A stretch of 64,000 nt of DNA from Eutreptiella sp. 'Long Island Sound 2002' (taxonomy: Eukaryota > Euglenozoa > Euglenophyceae > Eutreptiales > Eutreptiaceae), in contig OZ038382.1 of NCBI GenBank assembly GCA_964036045.1, forward strand, positions 87,963,795 through 88,027,794, read 5' to 3'. The notes below the pieces were generated by a model. The model made no database searches. It was given only the letters and a program-made list of their open reading frames with translations, and was not told the origin of the DNA. A program made the translations under genes and the position numbers. Shown here piece by piece: positions 52,787 to 64,000 of this stretch (positions are counted from its first letter, which is position 1; every line of letters begins with the position of its first letter).

Positions 52787-53140
52787 ATGTATGAGAGTTG
52801 GTTTTGTTGTCGCACGTCGGCTATACTTTGTTTAGCATGTAGCTGTGGAGAGGCCCGCCCCATCCTTGGGTGCCTTTGGGGGGGTAGAGCCGTATGGGTC
52901 CTTATTGCCTTTGCCACCATGACCGGCTGCCGTGGAGACACAGAAATGGTGGGGCCTTGGCAACTTCACCGCGGTCCCAGACCGTCAACAAGGACTCGGA
53001 TGTGGACATGGTGGCTTTCTTTTGTGTCCTCCTTGCTTTGCCTTTGCTCTTGTTTGTTGTTGTTATGTTGGTTAGGAATTGGATTAGGAATATTTTTTAT
53101 TGAAAGTGTTACATCAAACGACCAATTGAGATTGATTTAG
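52787..53140 (+). CDS. Hypothetical small ORF with one possible membrane helix
   Basis: 117 codons, not recognised. It is Cys-rich at the N-terminus; a hydrophobic run (WLSFVSSLLCLCSCLLLLCW) near residues 76-95 could span a membrane. No neighbours or signals support expression, and chance is a fair explanation. Confidence 0.2.
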   Translation: MYESWFCCRTSAILCLACSCGEARPILGCLWGGRAVWVLIAFATMTGCRGDTEMVGPWQLHRGPRPSTRTRMWTWWLSFVSSLLCLCSCLLLLCWLGIGLGIFFIESVTSNDQLRLI

Positions 53141-54491
53141 ATATGTGTTTGCTCATGTTCATCCATCCCAAAAAATCTCTAGTTTTCTGAGCCCACCTTC
53201 CAAACTTTGTTTTATTTTTACTTAGTGATAGGTTTCATTTAGTTTTACTTTTCTTTGATTAATTGAAACATAAACGTCTTGGGGATTTGAGGATGAACAG
53301 AAGCATACATTCAAAGGAGCTGAACCCCATTTTCCTTTTCTTTCGGGTACTCGAGGTCCAATAGAGCGGCTTGCAAAAGCCCTTTGGACAGGGTACCTCA
53401 GCCTTCAAACGGTGACGATATACTTCTTCGGGCCTGCCTGGGTCAATTCCAATGTTGAATGTAGTCTCACTAGAAAGGCAAATGACTATTGAGTCCGTTT
53501 TCGTTTCAATTACATAAAATATTCAAAAACAAGTGTCGGTTGTGTTTGTGTATGTTTTTGTGTGTGTGTGTGTGTGTGTAACGCATGCAAACCATACGTT
53601 CTTTGTTTCCTTGGTTTTCGTTGTAAAAACGATAAAACATGATATTTAAATAAACACAAAAGAAACAAAGGAAAGCAAACGCAAATCAAGGTTGAGGCAA
53701 TGCACTCCTCACTACGGCATAAGTGCATCTTCATTCTCTATGCCAAACCTGGTTGAACCTCTCAAGATACAAAGGGGGCCCCCATGCCTCATGTGCCCCC
53801 GGGCCCATCCATGCATGGCCGGGATCACGACAGACTACATGCCTATAAGCACACAAAGAAAAAACAAATGAACCAATGATAATTCATATTGATAATCAAA
53901 CATACATCCTTTGCACAAAGCTTCAGTTATCCAAATAACCCTACACATGGACGCACGTATGTGTGGAACGTTGGATTTAATCATGATGATATGCATGAAG
54001 GTCAACAAAACAACAATCAACAAGCTTGCATGAATGAACATGGGCACATGCCATGTGAGTGAATGACAATTGATCATATAAACAAAGACGTATGTATGTA
54101 CACAACGAATGCGTCATCTTGCAAATGAAGGTTCGTCAGCCTTCATCAACATGGCAAATGATCCCTTGAGCGCCATGCCGTCAGTCACATATGTTCTACT
54201 CATTCTGGTACCTCGTCGGCATGGCAGTGAATTTTACCTACACGATTCCTCGTACTGATGATCCCAAGACAACTAAAATACATCGGAACTGACTGAATCT
54301 AATCTGTCCACAGAGAATAACGCAAACGGAGAATAAGAATCTGAATACTGTCAAAGTTCTATGTACGTATGTACAACTGATAGTACTGGCTGCGACTGCG
54401 GAAAGCGACTCCTTGCCGACGCATCTGCGAAGAAAGGAGGCAGACACTACAGGATGGTAACATGAATCTCATACTGTAAGGCATCTGTCAT
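53141..54491. other. AT-rich intergenic DNA with a (TG)n microsatellite
   Basis: No gene seen. A tgtgtgtgtgtgtgtgtg run lies at about 53560-53579 within a longer TG-rich stretch from 53536. Confidence 0.6.
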
Positions 54492-54573
54492 TGTAGCGCC
54501 CAAGCAAAAAGCGGTCTTTCTCCCTCCCCCCCAGATGCGACACTGTAGGGTGGGTGTCTCAGGGGGTGCTACA
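54492..54573. repeat. 82-bp segment bounded by short inverted repeats
   Basis: Starts tgtagcgccc and ends ggggtgctaca, so the ends can pair (tgtagc with gctaca). No clear target duplication. Possibly a tiny nonautonomous element or a solo-LTR remnant. Confidence 0.35.
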
Positions 54574-54739
54574 ACAATGCATTAAACATGGCAGAGGAAT
54601 CTACCAAAGTAGACAGTACTCAATCAACAATTCATCATCTTCTCTGAATAGACTGAAATCATCCCTGGGGGTAGCATGCAATACCCCTCCCATTCTGGAT
54701 TCCTGAAGTCACCCCGGGTCCTGATACTGTGATATTGTA

Positions 54740-56170
54740 CAGCAATGTTGCCGCGAACAGGAGGCTACCAACCACCCCGGGTGGCGCGACGCTTTGGTCC
54801 ACCTTTTCCACACCACCGGCACGCGGGACCCCCGCCTGGGGCTCGTCCACTCCACGAGGGCTAAGCGGGACGCCCACACTGGCCCGGGGGTGACCTCGGA
54901 CGGCCTGCACCTCCACGTCGAGGGCTACCGCCGTCGGGGCAGCCTGCCTCCCCCCACTCAGGGGGCGGCATACCACCCACCAGCGGCCCTCCTGTACATC
55001 CTCCGCGACGTACTCGTGGACGGCAAGCACCAGGAACCTAACGCGGATGTGGGGTGGCCCGAGCCTCTATGCCCACGGCCCCTGCGCGCTGACGCCAGTA
55101 TGGTTGGTGACCACGGACAACCAATGTGCCCGAGCGACGGAGCAAGCGCAGCTCTGGGCCGAGTGGGTGATAATGCAGGTGGAGGCGAGCCAGCCCAGGC
55201 CCCCTGGACTCCCCCGTGGCACCGCCCTGCTGGCGGCTACGAGGTGCCGCACGACCCACACATGGCGGTGCACACACTGGAGGACCAGCTAGAAGACACG
55301 GAAAACCTGGTGGTGCACCATCGCGGAGGCCCGGCGTGGCTCCGGGAGCACGTGACCGCCCTCCGGTCCTGGACGAGCACGATCGCCGGGGCTGAGATCT
55401 GACTCCACGACCAGTCGGCGATCCGCCCCGACAAAATCAGGGCACTGAACGTGGACCAACTGTCCCCCGGCCACCCCGACGTCCGATGGCACTCTGCCGA
55501 CCTCAACGCAGGGTGGCTCAGCCCCGCCGGGTACTACTGGATCCCGGAGGCCTCGGGCCACACCTCCTCCGATGCGTCGGGGGCCGGACCCTGCAGGCAC
55601 GCCACCAGTGTCGCTCTCGCCGCCGACCTCACCCGCACGTGGGCAGTGGCCATCTCGAGCACGCTGCCCAACGGGGAGCGGGTGGCCGCCTCCTCCCCCC
55701 TGCAATACGGCATCCACAGGCCGTTGATCCCTACGATGGACGCCAAAGTCATCCTCCACCTTCTGCGACGCGCGGATCGCAAGCAGGCCACGGGAGTCCG
55801 CGCGGGCGCGGCGAAGGTGGTCAGCCAGGTGCCCCTGCGATGGCTTTGGGACGGCCTGCACGTGCGAGGGCAACACACCGAGCACCCGTTTTGGTTTGCT
55901 CGAGCCACCTCCCACCACAGCGACACCTTACTGCACAGGGCGGACTGGGCGGCGTCCCAGGACACCGTCCTGCAGAACACGCCCCCGGGTCCCAGCCACG
56001 CCCAGCTCAAAATCGCCGGTCATGACGGCCACCTTGACCTGCGGGCCCCCACAATGCAGACACTCAGCACCGTCGCGGTACAGGGGTACAGGTACAGTGA
56101 GGCGACGCGTGTGCGCCAGCAAAATAAAAAAAAACGAGGAAAACGACGCAGAAAACAACAAGAAGAATAG
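54740..56170 (+). pseudogene. GC-rich coding-like stretch, possible RNase H end of a non-LTR element
   Basis: Two frames (54794-55402 and 55451-56170) read as proteins. The second contains a stretch around 55570-55960 (ASSPLQYGIHRPLIPTMDAK, RWLWDGLHVRGQH, LLHRADWAAS) that loosely follows the strand, Glu/Asp-helix, His, Asp layout of LINE RNase H domains, and then an A-rich tail (56120-56190). The match is weak: I cannot assign the four catalytic residues with certainty. An A-rich 3' end next to the frame fits a truncated LINE. Confidence 0.3.
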
Positions 56171-56394
56171 AAAAATCGGTTTTTCCGACCTCAGAAACCC
56201 CCCCACGATTTTTGCGCCACTGTTTGGCAAGCTCGGCAAAAGGTCCACCGCCCACAGCAACACGACACGAACCAAGGGAGAAAACAAGTGAGTCAGCTTG
56301 TGTGCACACTCCAACACAGTAGCAAAGTGCCCGCAAGTAGGGAACTAGGGCTTGAGTGCACGCCCCAACAACACAAAAAAATGCGCACAACGGG

Positions 56395-57195
56395 AAGGGA
56401 AGGCACCACACGCTTCCTCTTGGGCGTCGCCAAAAACAACGAGTCCACGACACAAAGAATAAATAGCATGTGACATGAATGCATTAAGACACGCTTACTC
56501 TTGGGCGTTGCTAAAAACAAAGAGTCCGTGACATAAAGAATAGATAGCATGTCATGAATGCATTGAGCAAACACGCCTACTCTTGGGCGTTGCAAAATAC
56601 AAAGAGTCCACAAACCAACGAGTAAATAGCATATGCCGCCATGCATGCATTAAGACACGCTTTCTCTTGGGCATTGCCAAAAACAATGAGCCCATGACAT
56701 AAGAAACAAGTAGCATGTCATGAATGCATTAAGCAAACACGCCTACTCTTGGGCGTCGCAAAATGCAAAGAGTACACAAACCAACGAGTAAATAGCATTT
56801 GCCGCCATGCATGCATTAAGACACACTTACTCTTGGGCGTGGCTAAAAACAAAGAGTCCATGACATGAAGAATAAGTAGCATGTCATGAATGCATCCAGC
56901 AAACACGCCTACTATTGGGCGTCGCAAAATACAAAGAGTCCACCAACCAACGAGCACAAAGCATATGCCGCCATGCATGCATTAAGACACGCTTACTCTT
57001 GGGCGTCGCCAAAACCAAAGAGTCCATGACAAAAAGAATACGTAGCATGTGTCATGAATACATTAAGCAAACACGCCTACTCTTGGGCGTCGCAAAATAC
57101 AAAGAGTCCACAACACAGGAAACAAATGTCATTGATGGGCACATGAGCCCAAGAGGAGTACACCGACAGCGCCTACTCTTGGGCGCGACGAAAAA
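56395..57195. repeat. Dimeric satellite, ~83-bp monomers
   Basis: About ten monomers, each containing ctcttgggcgtcgc and aaagagtcca, spaced 79-95 bases apart (near 56418, 56497, 56580, 56665, 56745, 56830, 56913, 56996, 57080 and 57175). Two types alternate: one with agcatgtcatgaatgcatt, the other with atatgccgccatgcatgc. The order is A-A-B-A-B-A-B-A-B-like, a higher-order dimer of about 165 bp. Confidence 0.87.
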
Positions 57196-57199
57196 TAGA

Positions 57200-58670
57200 A
57201 CGAGGACGGTATGGCACACGTGAGCACACACCCACACCCACGCCACACACACCGCACACCACACCGAGCATGCACACCGGTGAACAGGAGCCACGTGGCC
57301 CAGGACACCGCACACAACACACAACACGGAGAACAAGCACACAGCACACCGTTGAACAGGAGCCACGAGACCCAGGACACCGCACACGCAACACACCACA
57401 CGCCACGCGAGCACACCGGTGAACGGGAGCCAAGTGACCCAGGACACCGCACACACCACACAACACGGGCACACCGGTGGACAGGAGCCAAACACCAAAC
57501 ACAAATCACCGAGCAACGAGCGTGCACACAGGTGAACAAGAGCCAAGTGGCCAAGGACACCGCACACACCGCACAACACACCACACAAGCACACTGGAGA
57601 ACAGGAGCCAAGAGGCCCAAGACACCACGCACAAAACACCGCACACCGAGCGTGCACACGGTGAACAGGAGCCACGAGGCCCAGGACACCGTGCACACCA
57701 CACAACACACCACACAAACACACCGAGAACAAGAGCCAAGAGGGCCAGAACACAAAACACAAAACACCGCACACCGAGCGCGCACACCGGTGAACAGGAG
57801 CCACAAGGCCCAGGACACCGTGCACACCACACAACACACCACACACGCACACCGGTGCACAGGAGCCAGGTGGCCCAGGACGCCACACACACCACACAAC
57901 ACACCACAAAAACACACCGGTGAACAGGAGCCAAGAGGCCCAGGACACCAAGCGCGCACAACACCACACACCGGGCGTGCGCACCGGTGAACCGAGGCCG
58001 GGAGGCCGAGAATACACACACGCAACACCGCACACCGAACACCACACACACCGTGACACACCGCAACACACGGACCGAACACACCGCACCGGAGAGCAGG
58101 AACCAAGTGTCCCAGGACACCACCGCACACAAAGCGTGCACGCCAGAGAACAGGAGCCACATGACCCAGAACACGGCACAAACGACACAGCACACCGAGG
58201 ACGCACAGCCGAGAACAGGAACCGAGAGGCCCAGGGCGCGGCACCCACAACACCGCACACACAGCGTGCACACCGACGAACCAGCGCCAAGAGGCCCAGG
58301 ACACCGTGCACACAACACAGCACACCAAGGCAGGCACACCGGTGAACAGGAGCCAAGCGGCCCAGGACACCGCACACGCAACACCACACGCAGAGCGTGC
58401 ACAGGGGTGAACAGGAGCCGGTTGGCCCAGGACGGCGCACACACAACACCGCACGCAGCGGGTGCACACCGGTGAACAGGAGCCAACAGGCCCAGGACAC
58501 CGTGCACACAGCGCAGCACACCAAAGCATGCACACCGCTGAACAGGAGCCAAGTGCCCAAGGACGCCGCACACACAACACCACACACAGAGCGTGCACAG
58601 CGGTGAACAGGACCCAAGTGGCCCAGGACACCGTATCCGCGGCACGGTGCACCACACGAGCAACCCACCC
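57200..58670. repeat. Minisatellite, ~62-bp unit, about 21 copies
   Basis: The unit is caccggtgaacaggagcca, then a variable gtggcccaggacaccg and a cacacaacacaccacac run. Copies recur about every 60-70 bases. The plus strand is almost without T. Very long minus-strand frames (57052-59139 and others) cross the array in all phases and are by-products. Confidence 0.88.
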
Positions 58671-59139
58671 CCACACCGAACCCAACCCACGCCGTCCTGC
58701 AGGAGAGAAACACCATGTCAGACCACCAAGACCAACCATCCAGCCAAGGCCAACCCAGTGGGTACCAAGAGGTTAGGCAGGCAGGGCGGGCCGACGAAAA
58801 GGGACAGAGGGGCAAGGGGAAGGCGAGGGGAGAGGAGCCCAAGCCTCCCCCCACGTACACACACCGCACCGCCGCGCACTGGGCCACAACCGGGCGCCAA
58901 CAGGGCCCGCCATGGAGCCATACAGGCCCGCCAGAGAGAGGGTGTGTCCTCGCGCCTGCGCAACAGCAGGCCCCGGCAAGGAGCGTGCGCCACACACAGG
59001 CCACGCAGGGCACACACGCAGCACGGCACGCCAGCACCCACCACCGCACAAAGAACAACACCACCATGACAAACACCCACGCCCGACGGCAAGGTAGCCG
59101 CCAAGAACAAGTCCAAGCCCAGCAGTCCCCACAGCGCAA
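58671..59139. other. GC-rich spacer between minisatellites
   Basis: Open in several frames on both strands; no domain and no repeat unit seen. Confidence 0.4.
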
Positions 59140-59550
59140 CAGCCGCCGTCTGGCTGGACGTGTTTGCGCCCGGCAGTGTACCCATCCCCTGCCGGCTACG
59201 AAACAGCCGCCGTCCGGAAGGACGTGTGTGCGCCCGGCAGTGTACCCAGCCCCTGCCGGCTACAAAACAGCTGCCGTCCTGACGGACGTGTGTGCGCCTG
59301 GCAGTGAACCCAGCCCCTCCGGGCTACGGAACAGCAGCCGTCCGGATGGACGTGTGTGCACCCGGCAGTGAACCCAGCCCCTGCCGGCTACGAGACAGCC
59401 GCCGTATGGACGGACGTGTGTGCGCCCGGCAGTGAACCAAGCCCCTGCCGGCTACAAAACAGCCGCTGTCCGGATGGACGTGTGTGCGCCCGGCAGTGAA
59501 CCCAGCCCCTGCCGGCTACGGAACAGCTGCCGTCCGGAGGGACGCATGAG
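59140..59550. repeat. Minisatellite, ~64-bp unit, about 6.5 copies
   Basis: The unit has cagccgccgtccgg, ggacgtgtgtgcgcccggca, gtgaacccagcccctgccgg and ctac. Starts near 59140, 59206, 59268, 59331, 59395, 59460 and 59524. Confidence 0.88.
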
Positions 59551-59732
59551 CACCCGGCGGGCACGCACTGCCTGGCGGACGGGCCACCAGACCACCGGGC
59601 CAGCGCCGCCCGAAGGAGCGGAGTGCTCGGTTACCGCAAACCACACGCCCCACGGTATCACAGCCAGCAGCACCCGCAAGGACACACCATCCCGCCACCA
59701 CCACCATACACGCCAACCTGCCACCACACACC

Positions 59733-62420
59733 CTAGGCCCACCAATAGGGCCGCCCACCGCAGCCGCAACCACCAAGCAATCCAGCGACAACCACCACCA
59801 CAACCAAGCCCACGCCGACCCGACATCAACCGCCCGCACCGGACACCACACCACCGACCACACCCACCACCAACCGGCCGCCCACGTCAGAGAACCCACC
59901 ATCACGCCCGACCACACCGCGCGGACGCCGTGCTGACAACCAGCACCCAATCCCAAACACCCACACCGACACCACCCACGCCGACCAGGTCCGACACCAT
60001 CCACGCAAAGCACACACCAGCGACGCTCCACCAGAAAACACAAACCGCCACACGCATAGCAACAGCACACCCGCCGCCCACAGACCCCCCGCAACCCACA
60101 CCAAGTACACGTCAACACGCGCACCCGCACCCAACTACGCCGACCAAGCGCCCAGCGCACCGACGCCCACCACCATCACCACACGCACAGGCAGCCGCCG
60201 AACGCCGGCACCGACTCCACAGGCAGACAGGCAGACGAACCACCGCCGCCAACACACCCGCGCCAACAAGCGCACCAAAGAAACCCGGCACTGGCCACAC
60301 AGACCAAGCACCACAGAGTGGACCGCGTCACCAGCCTCACCCACACAGAGGAACCCACCATCACGCCCCACCGCACTATTGCCCTGTCCTCCCCACCAGC
60401 CCCTCACAGGCGGCACCCAAGGCATCACCAACAACACCCTCCCCTCCGACAGCACTCCCGACACCGTCGCCAGGCGCACCACCATTCACCCGGCGCCTCA
60501 CCTGCAATACTCTCGGCGGCACTCACACCATAGACCGCCAACAGCGCCGTCCCACCCTTATCACCTGCAGCACCGTCACCATCGACATCGCCAGCGACAC
60601 CACCACCCACCACGTCACCTGAGGCACCCCAAACGCCCGTTGCGGCGCCTACAACCGCCACTGGCACCACCAGCGACACCATCAACAATTACAACATATG
60701 GTAGCCTGCAGTGCCCTCACCTGTTGCTCCCTACAGCACCCTCGCCGACGACACCACCAGCACCACCATCAGCCGGTGCATAGCCCACGGCCGCCGCTCG
60801 TTGCATCCCATACAACACCCGCCCCATCGGCATTGCTAGCATTGCCACCACCCGCTCAACATTGCCATCACCAACGTCACCCGCCCCATCACTTGCGACA
60901 CCCTCGCCATCGACATCACCAAGGGCACCACCGCCACTTACACCACCTGCAGATCCCCCATCACCCAACGCATCGCCGGCAACACTCACGACGGCGCCCC
61001 TAGCCTCACCACTACCTTGACCGCCACACAGCCAGCAGCGCACAGCAGCCCCGATCTAGCACACTCTAGGCCTACCATCAGGGCCGCCCACCGCCGCCGC
61101 GACCACCAAGCAGTCCAGCACCAACCACCACCACCACCCAGCCCATACCGACCCGACCCCGACCGCCCGCACCGGACACCGCACCACCGACCACACCCTC
61201 CACCAACCGGCCGCGCACGTCGGAGAACCCACCATCACGCCCGACCACACCACGTAGACGACGCGCCCACAACCAGCAATGGACCCCAAACACCCACACC
61301 AACACCGACCAGGTCCCACACCATCCACCCAAAGCACACACCAGCGACGCTCCACCAGACAACATAAACCGCCACACGCACGGCAACAGGGCACCCGCCG
61401 CCCACAGACCCCCCGCAACCCGCACCAAGTACACATCAACACGCGCATCCGCACCCAACCAAGCCCACCAAGCGCCCAGCGCACCGACCCCAACACCACC
61501 GCCACGCGCACAGGCAGCCGCCCAACGCCGGCACCGACTCGACAGGCAGACAGGCAGACAAACCACCGCCGACAACACACCCGCGCCAACAAGCGCACCA
61601 AAGAAACCCGGCACTGGCCACACACACCAAGCACCACAAAGTGTACCGCGTCACCCGCCTCAACAACCACCATCGGGCGTCTTGGTCCCAGCCCTGTAGA
61701 GAGAGTGAACCGCGTCACCAGCCTCACCCGCACCGGAGAACTAACCATCACGCCCCACCGCAGTATCGCCCTCTCCCCTCCACCAGCCCCTCACAGGCGG
61801 CACCCAAGGCATCACCAACAACACCCTCCCCATCGACAAAACTCACAACACCGTCGCCAGGCGCACCACCATCCAGCTGGCACCTCACCTGCAATACCTC
61901 CGCAGCACCCACACCATAGACCGCCAACAGCGCCGTCCTACCCTTATCGCCTGCAGCACCGTCACCATCGACATCGCCAGCGACACGAGCACCGACCACG
62001 TCACCTGAGGCACCCCCAACGCCCGTTGCGGCGCCTACAACCGCCACTGACACCACCAGCGACACCATCAACAATTACAGCATAAGGCACCCGCAGTGCC
62101 CTCACCTGTTGCTCCCTACAGCACCCTCGCCGACGACACCACCAGCACCACCACCAGCCAGTGCATAGCCCACGGCCGCTACCCGTTGCGTCCCAAAAAA
62201 CACCCCCCTCATCGGCATCGCTAGCTCACCATTGCCATCACCAACGTCACCCGGTCCATCACATGCGACACCCTTGCCACCGACATCACCAAGGGCACCA
62301 CCGCCACTTACACCACCTGCAGATCGCCCATCACCTAACGCATCGCCGGCAACCCTTACGACGGGGCCCCTTAGCCCCACCACCACCTGGACTGCCACAC
62401 CACCAGCAGCGCACGCCAGC
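59733..62420. repeat. Tandem duplication of a ~1.35 kb C/A-rich unit
   Basis: Unit 1 is about 59733-61064 and unit 2 about 61065-62420. Landmarks recur in order: cgcccaccgc near 59751 and 61085, cctcacaggcggcacccaag at about 60403 and 61789, ctcacctgttgctccctaca near 60717 and 62101, and ccaagggcaccaccgccact near 60918 and 62288. Offsets vary between 1332 and 1386 because of small indels. No reading frame is preserved with a known domain. Confidence 0.82.
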
Positions 62421-64000
62421 CCCACCGCCACTGGAACAACAACCCTCACAATCGACCCGAACAACAGCACCGTCACCATCGGCACCACCGGTGACCCCAC
62501 CCCCCCCAGCATCATCCCGCAGCACCCTCTCGGCAACGCCAGCGGTACATCACCCTCACCGTCAACAACACCAGCATAACCGATGCCCACTCCAACGCTA
62601 GCGGCACACTGCCACCTCCACCAGCGCCTCCACCCACCCCAATACCCGCGTTGCCCTCGCCAGCCACGTCATCCACAGCGCTCTCCCTCTGCGGCCTTGC
62701 CATCACCCGCACCGCCCGTTCCACCGTCGGCATTACCGGTCTCACAGTCGCCTGACGCCCCCACGTCCTCCGTCATATACGACACTCTCCCCATCGACAC
62801 TTCCAGCGGCGCCCCCAATGCATCGCCGCACCCTCACCATCATCAGAGTCGCCAGCGGCGCCACTACCCGTAGCATCACCCACAACACCCCCGCCATGGA
62901 CGCCTCTTACATCGCCATCACTCGTGACAACGCCTACAGCACGCTCACCACCGACTTCGTGAACGACACCATCACCCATCGCATCACCGGCAGCACCCTC
63001 ACCATCAGAAACACCCACAGCACCCTCGCCATCGGCACTGCCAGCGGCACCACCACCCACTGCACCCCTCACTGATGGCGCCACCGGCGTCCCCATCGCC
63101 CGTTGCACCGCATGCAACACCCTCGCCACCGGCACCATCAGCCTCGCAAACGCCCGTCACCCGCAACACCATCCCCCGCCGTCGGCATCACCAACAACAC
63201 CATCACCCTATCCACCACCTGCGGCACTCCCAACATCGACATTACCAACGCCACCATCGCCTGTTGCACCAACGGCAGCCCCCTCTCCAGCCCCCCACTA
63301 CCCGTCCCCAGCGCGTCACCTACCATATGACTCCACCATAAGCCTCACCGTCACCTGGTGCGTCGCCTGCGTCACCCACACCATCGGCACCACCGACGAC
63401 ACCATCGCCCACGGCACCCCCAGCACCACCCTACGCAAGGGCAGTACCAGCGGCGCCACCAGCCGGCCTACCACCTACAGCGGCCACCGGAGCCGCAGGC
63501 CCCCCCAGCAGCCGCCCCGTCACCTACAACACCATCGGCATCACCAACCCCGTCGCCGCCCGGCGAATCGCCTGAAGCACCCACGTCAGCAACACCAACC
63601 TGTTTCGGCGCCTACAGCATACCCCCGTAGGCATCACCCACATCTCCCCCCCCCAAAGCAACGCCCACAGTGTCCCGGCCCAACCCACGACGCCTTCGGC
63701 GCACACATACCCGACACCCACCCTGTCCCATCCCACCACCCACAGAAACCAGCCGCGCCCATACTGCCCGGGACCGAATCGGCCCACGCCATGAACACAC
63801 CCACACGCACGCCCGCGCCCGGCCACGCCACCCAGACACTAACCCGGAGCCGCGAGCACCCGCGCAAGCGCCACGCCACCACTGCCGCCAACCAGCCGCC
63901 GTCAACGCCCCCCCGGACCAGCACCTCGGAAACCAGAAGCCTGGGGACCGACACACACACAGGGAACCCAGAGCGCAACAGCCACCCGACCCCCGCCCCC
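62421..64000. repeat. Degenerate C/A-rich tandem repeats to window end
   Basis: Imprecise ~30-40 bp repetitions built from caccatcggcac, accaacaacacc and gccagcggcacc. Frames on the plus strand are Thr/Ser/Ala-rich, on the minus strand Gly/Asp/Val-rich; none looks like a real gene. Confidence 0.6.

Noticed and set aside
57052-59139. 695-codon minus-strand open frame, and further long frames on both strands over 57200-59000
   Set aside because: It runs straight through the satellite and ~62-bp minisatellite; the peptide is a reflection of the repeat unit, and other phases are equally open.
59420-60622. 400-codon Pro/Thr/His-rich plus-strand frame
   Set aside because: Crosses the 64-bp minisatellite and the C/A-rich duplication; the second unit of the duplication does not keep the frame.
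1-64000. CRISPR arrays or bacterial operons
   Set aside because: No regularly spaced repeats with unique spacers, no ribosome-binding-site pattern; chromodomains, LTRs and satellites mark this as eukaryotic.

Overview
This is a 64 kb stretch of eukaryotic, repeat-dominated DNA. I see no operons, no rRNA or tRNA gene and no convincing single-copy host gene. Almost everything recognisable is retrotransposon: Ty3/gypsy (chromovirus-type) elements, one tyrosine-recombinase (DIRS-like) retroelement, a gag-like pseudogene and a possible LINE remnant, followed by satellites and minisatellites. Standard stop codons end the intact frames. The mixture (chromodomain gypsies, DIRS, methyltransferase-like domains inside pol) suits a protist or algal nuclear genome, but I cannot name the organism.

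Positions 1-34.4 kb are a four-layer nest. Layer 1 (family A, plus strand) is a decayed gypsy element whose gag tail, protease, RT, RNase H, integrase and chromodomain-like end lie at 1-4750. Layer 2 (family B copy 1, plus strand, 4840-31052, 5-bp target duplication catcc) is inserted just after it. Layer 3 (E, a DIRS-like element, about 13605-28820, with 28-bp inverted terminal repeats) sits in the 3' noncoding part of B. Layer 4 (family C, minus strand, 16323-27050, 532-bp LTRs, target duplication gttca) sits inside the RNase H domain of E. LTR divergence agrees with the order: about 1 percent in C, about 3 percent in B copy 1. Right of B copy 1, 31058-33751 carries an unrecognised coding-like stretch that may be a 3' extension of family A, then small repeats and an LTR-like edge near 34.24 kb.

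Positions 34.5-36.5 kb hold a 36-37 bp minisatellite and C/A-rich low-complexity DNA. Positions 36.56-40.17 kb hold a broken gag-like gene (D, minus strand), interrupted by B copy 2 (minus strand, 40169-51382). B copy 2 is an inverted paralogue of B copy 1. It supplies the empty site for E and shows which lesions are private to each copy.

Positions 51.4-54.7 kb look intergenic. Positions 54.7-56.2 kb may be the 3' end of a non-LTR element with an RNase H-like domain. From 56.4 kb to the end there is a dimeric ~83-bp satellite, a ~62-bp minisatellite, a ~64-bp minisatellite, a ~1.35 kb tandem duplication and degenerate C/A-rich repeats with extreme strand asymmetry.

The main points for follow-up are: (i) an NPP[F/L]-type, Dam-like methyltransferase domain between protease and RT in gypsy families B and C, and a related segment after RNase H in the DIRS element; (ii) an in-frame TAG between Gag and Pro in both B and C, pointing to stop readthrough; (iii) a C Gag frame that starts in the LTR and translates the primer-binding site; (iv) RT catalytic motifs broken in all three older gypsies but intact in the two youngest elements; (v) a TAG and loss of the first catalytic Asp shared by both B integrases.
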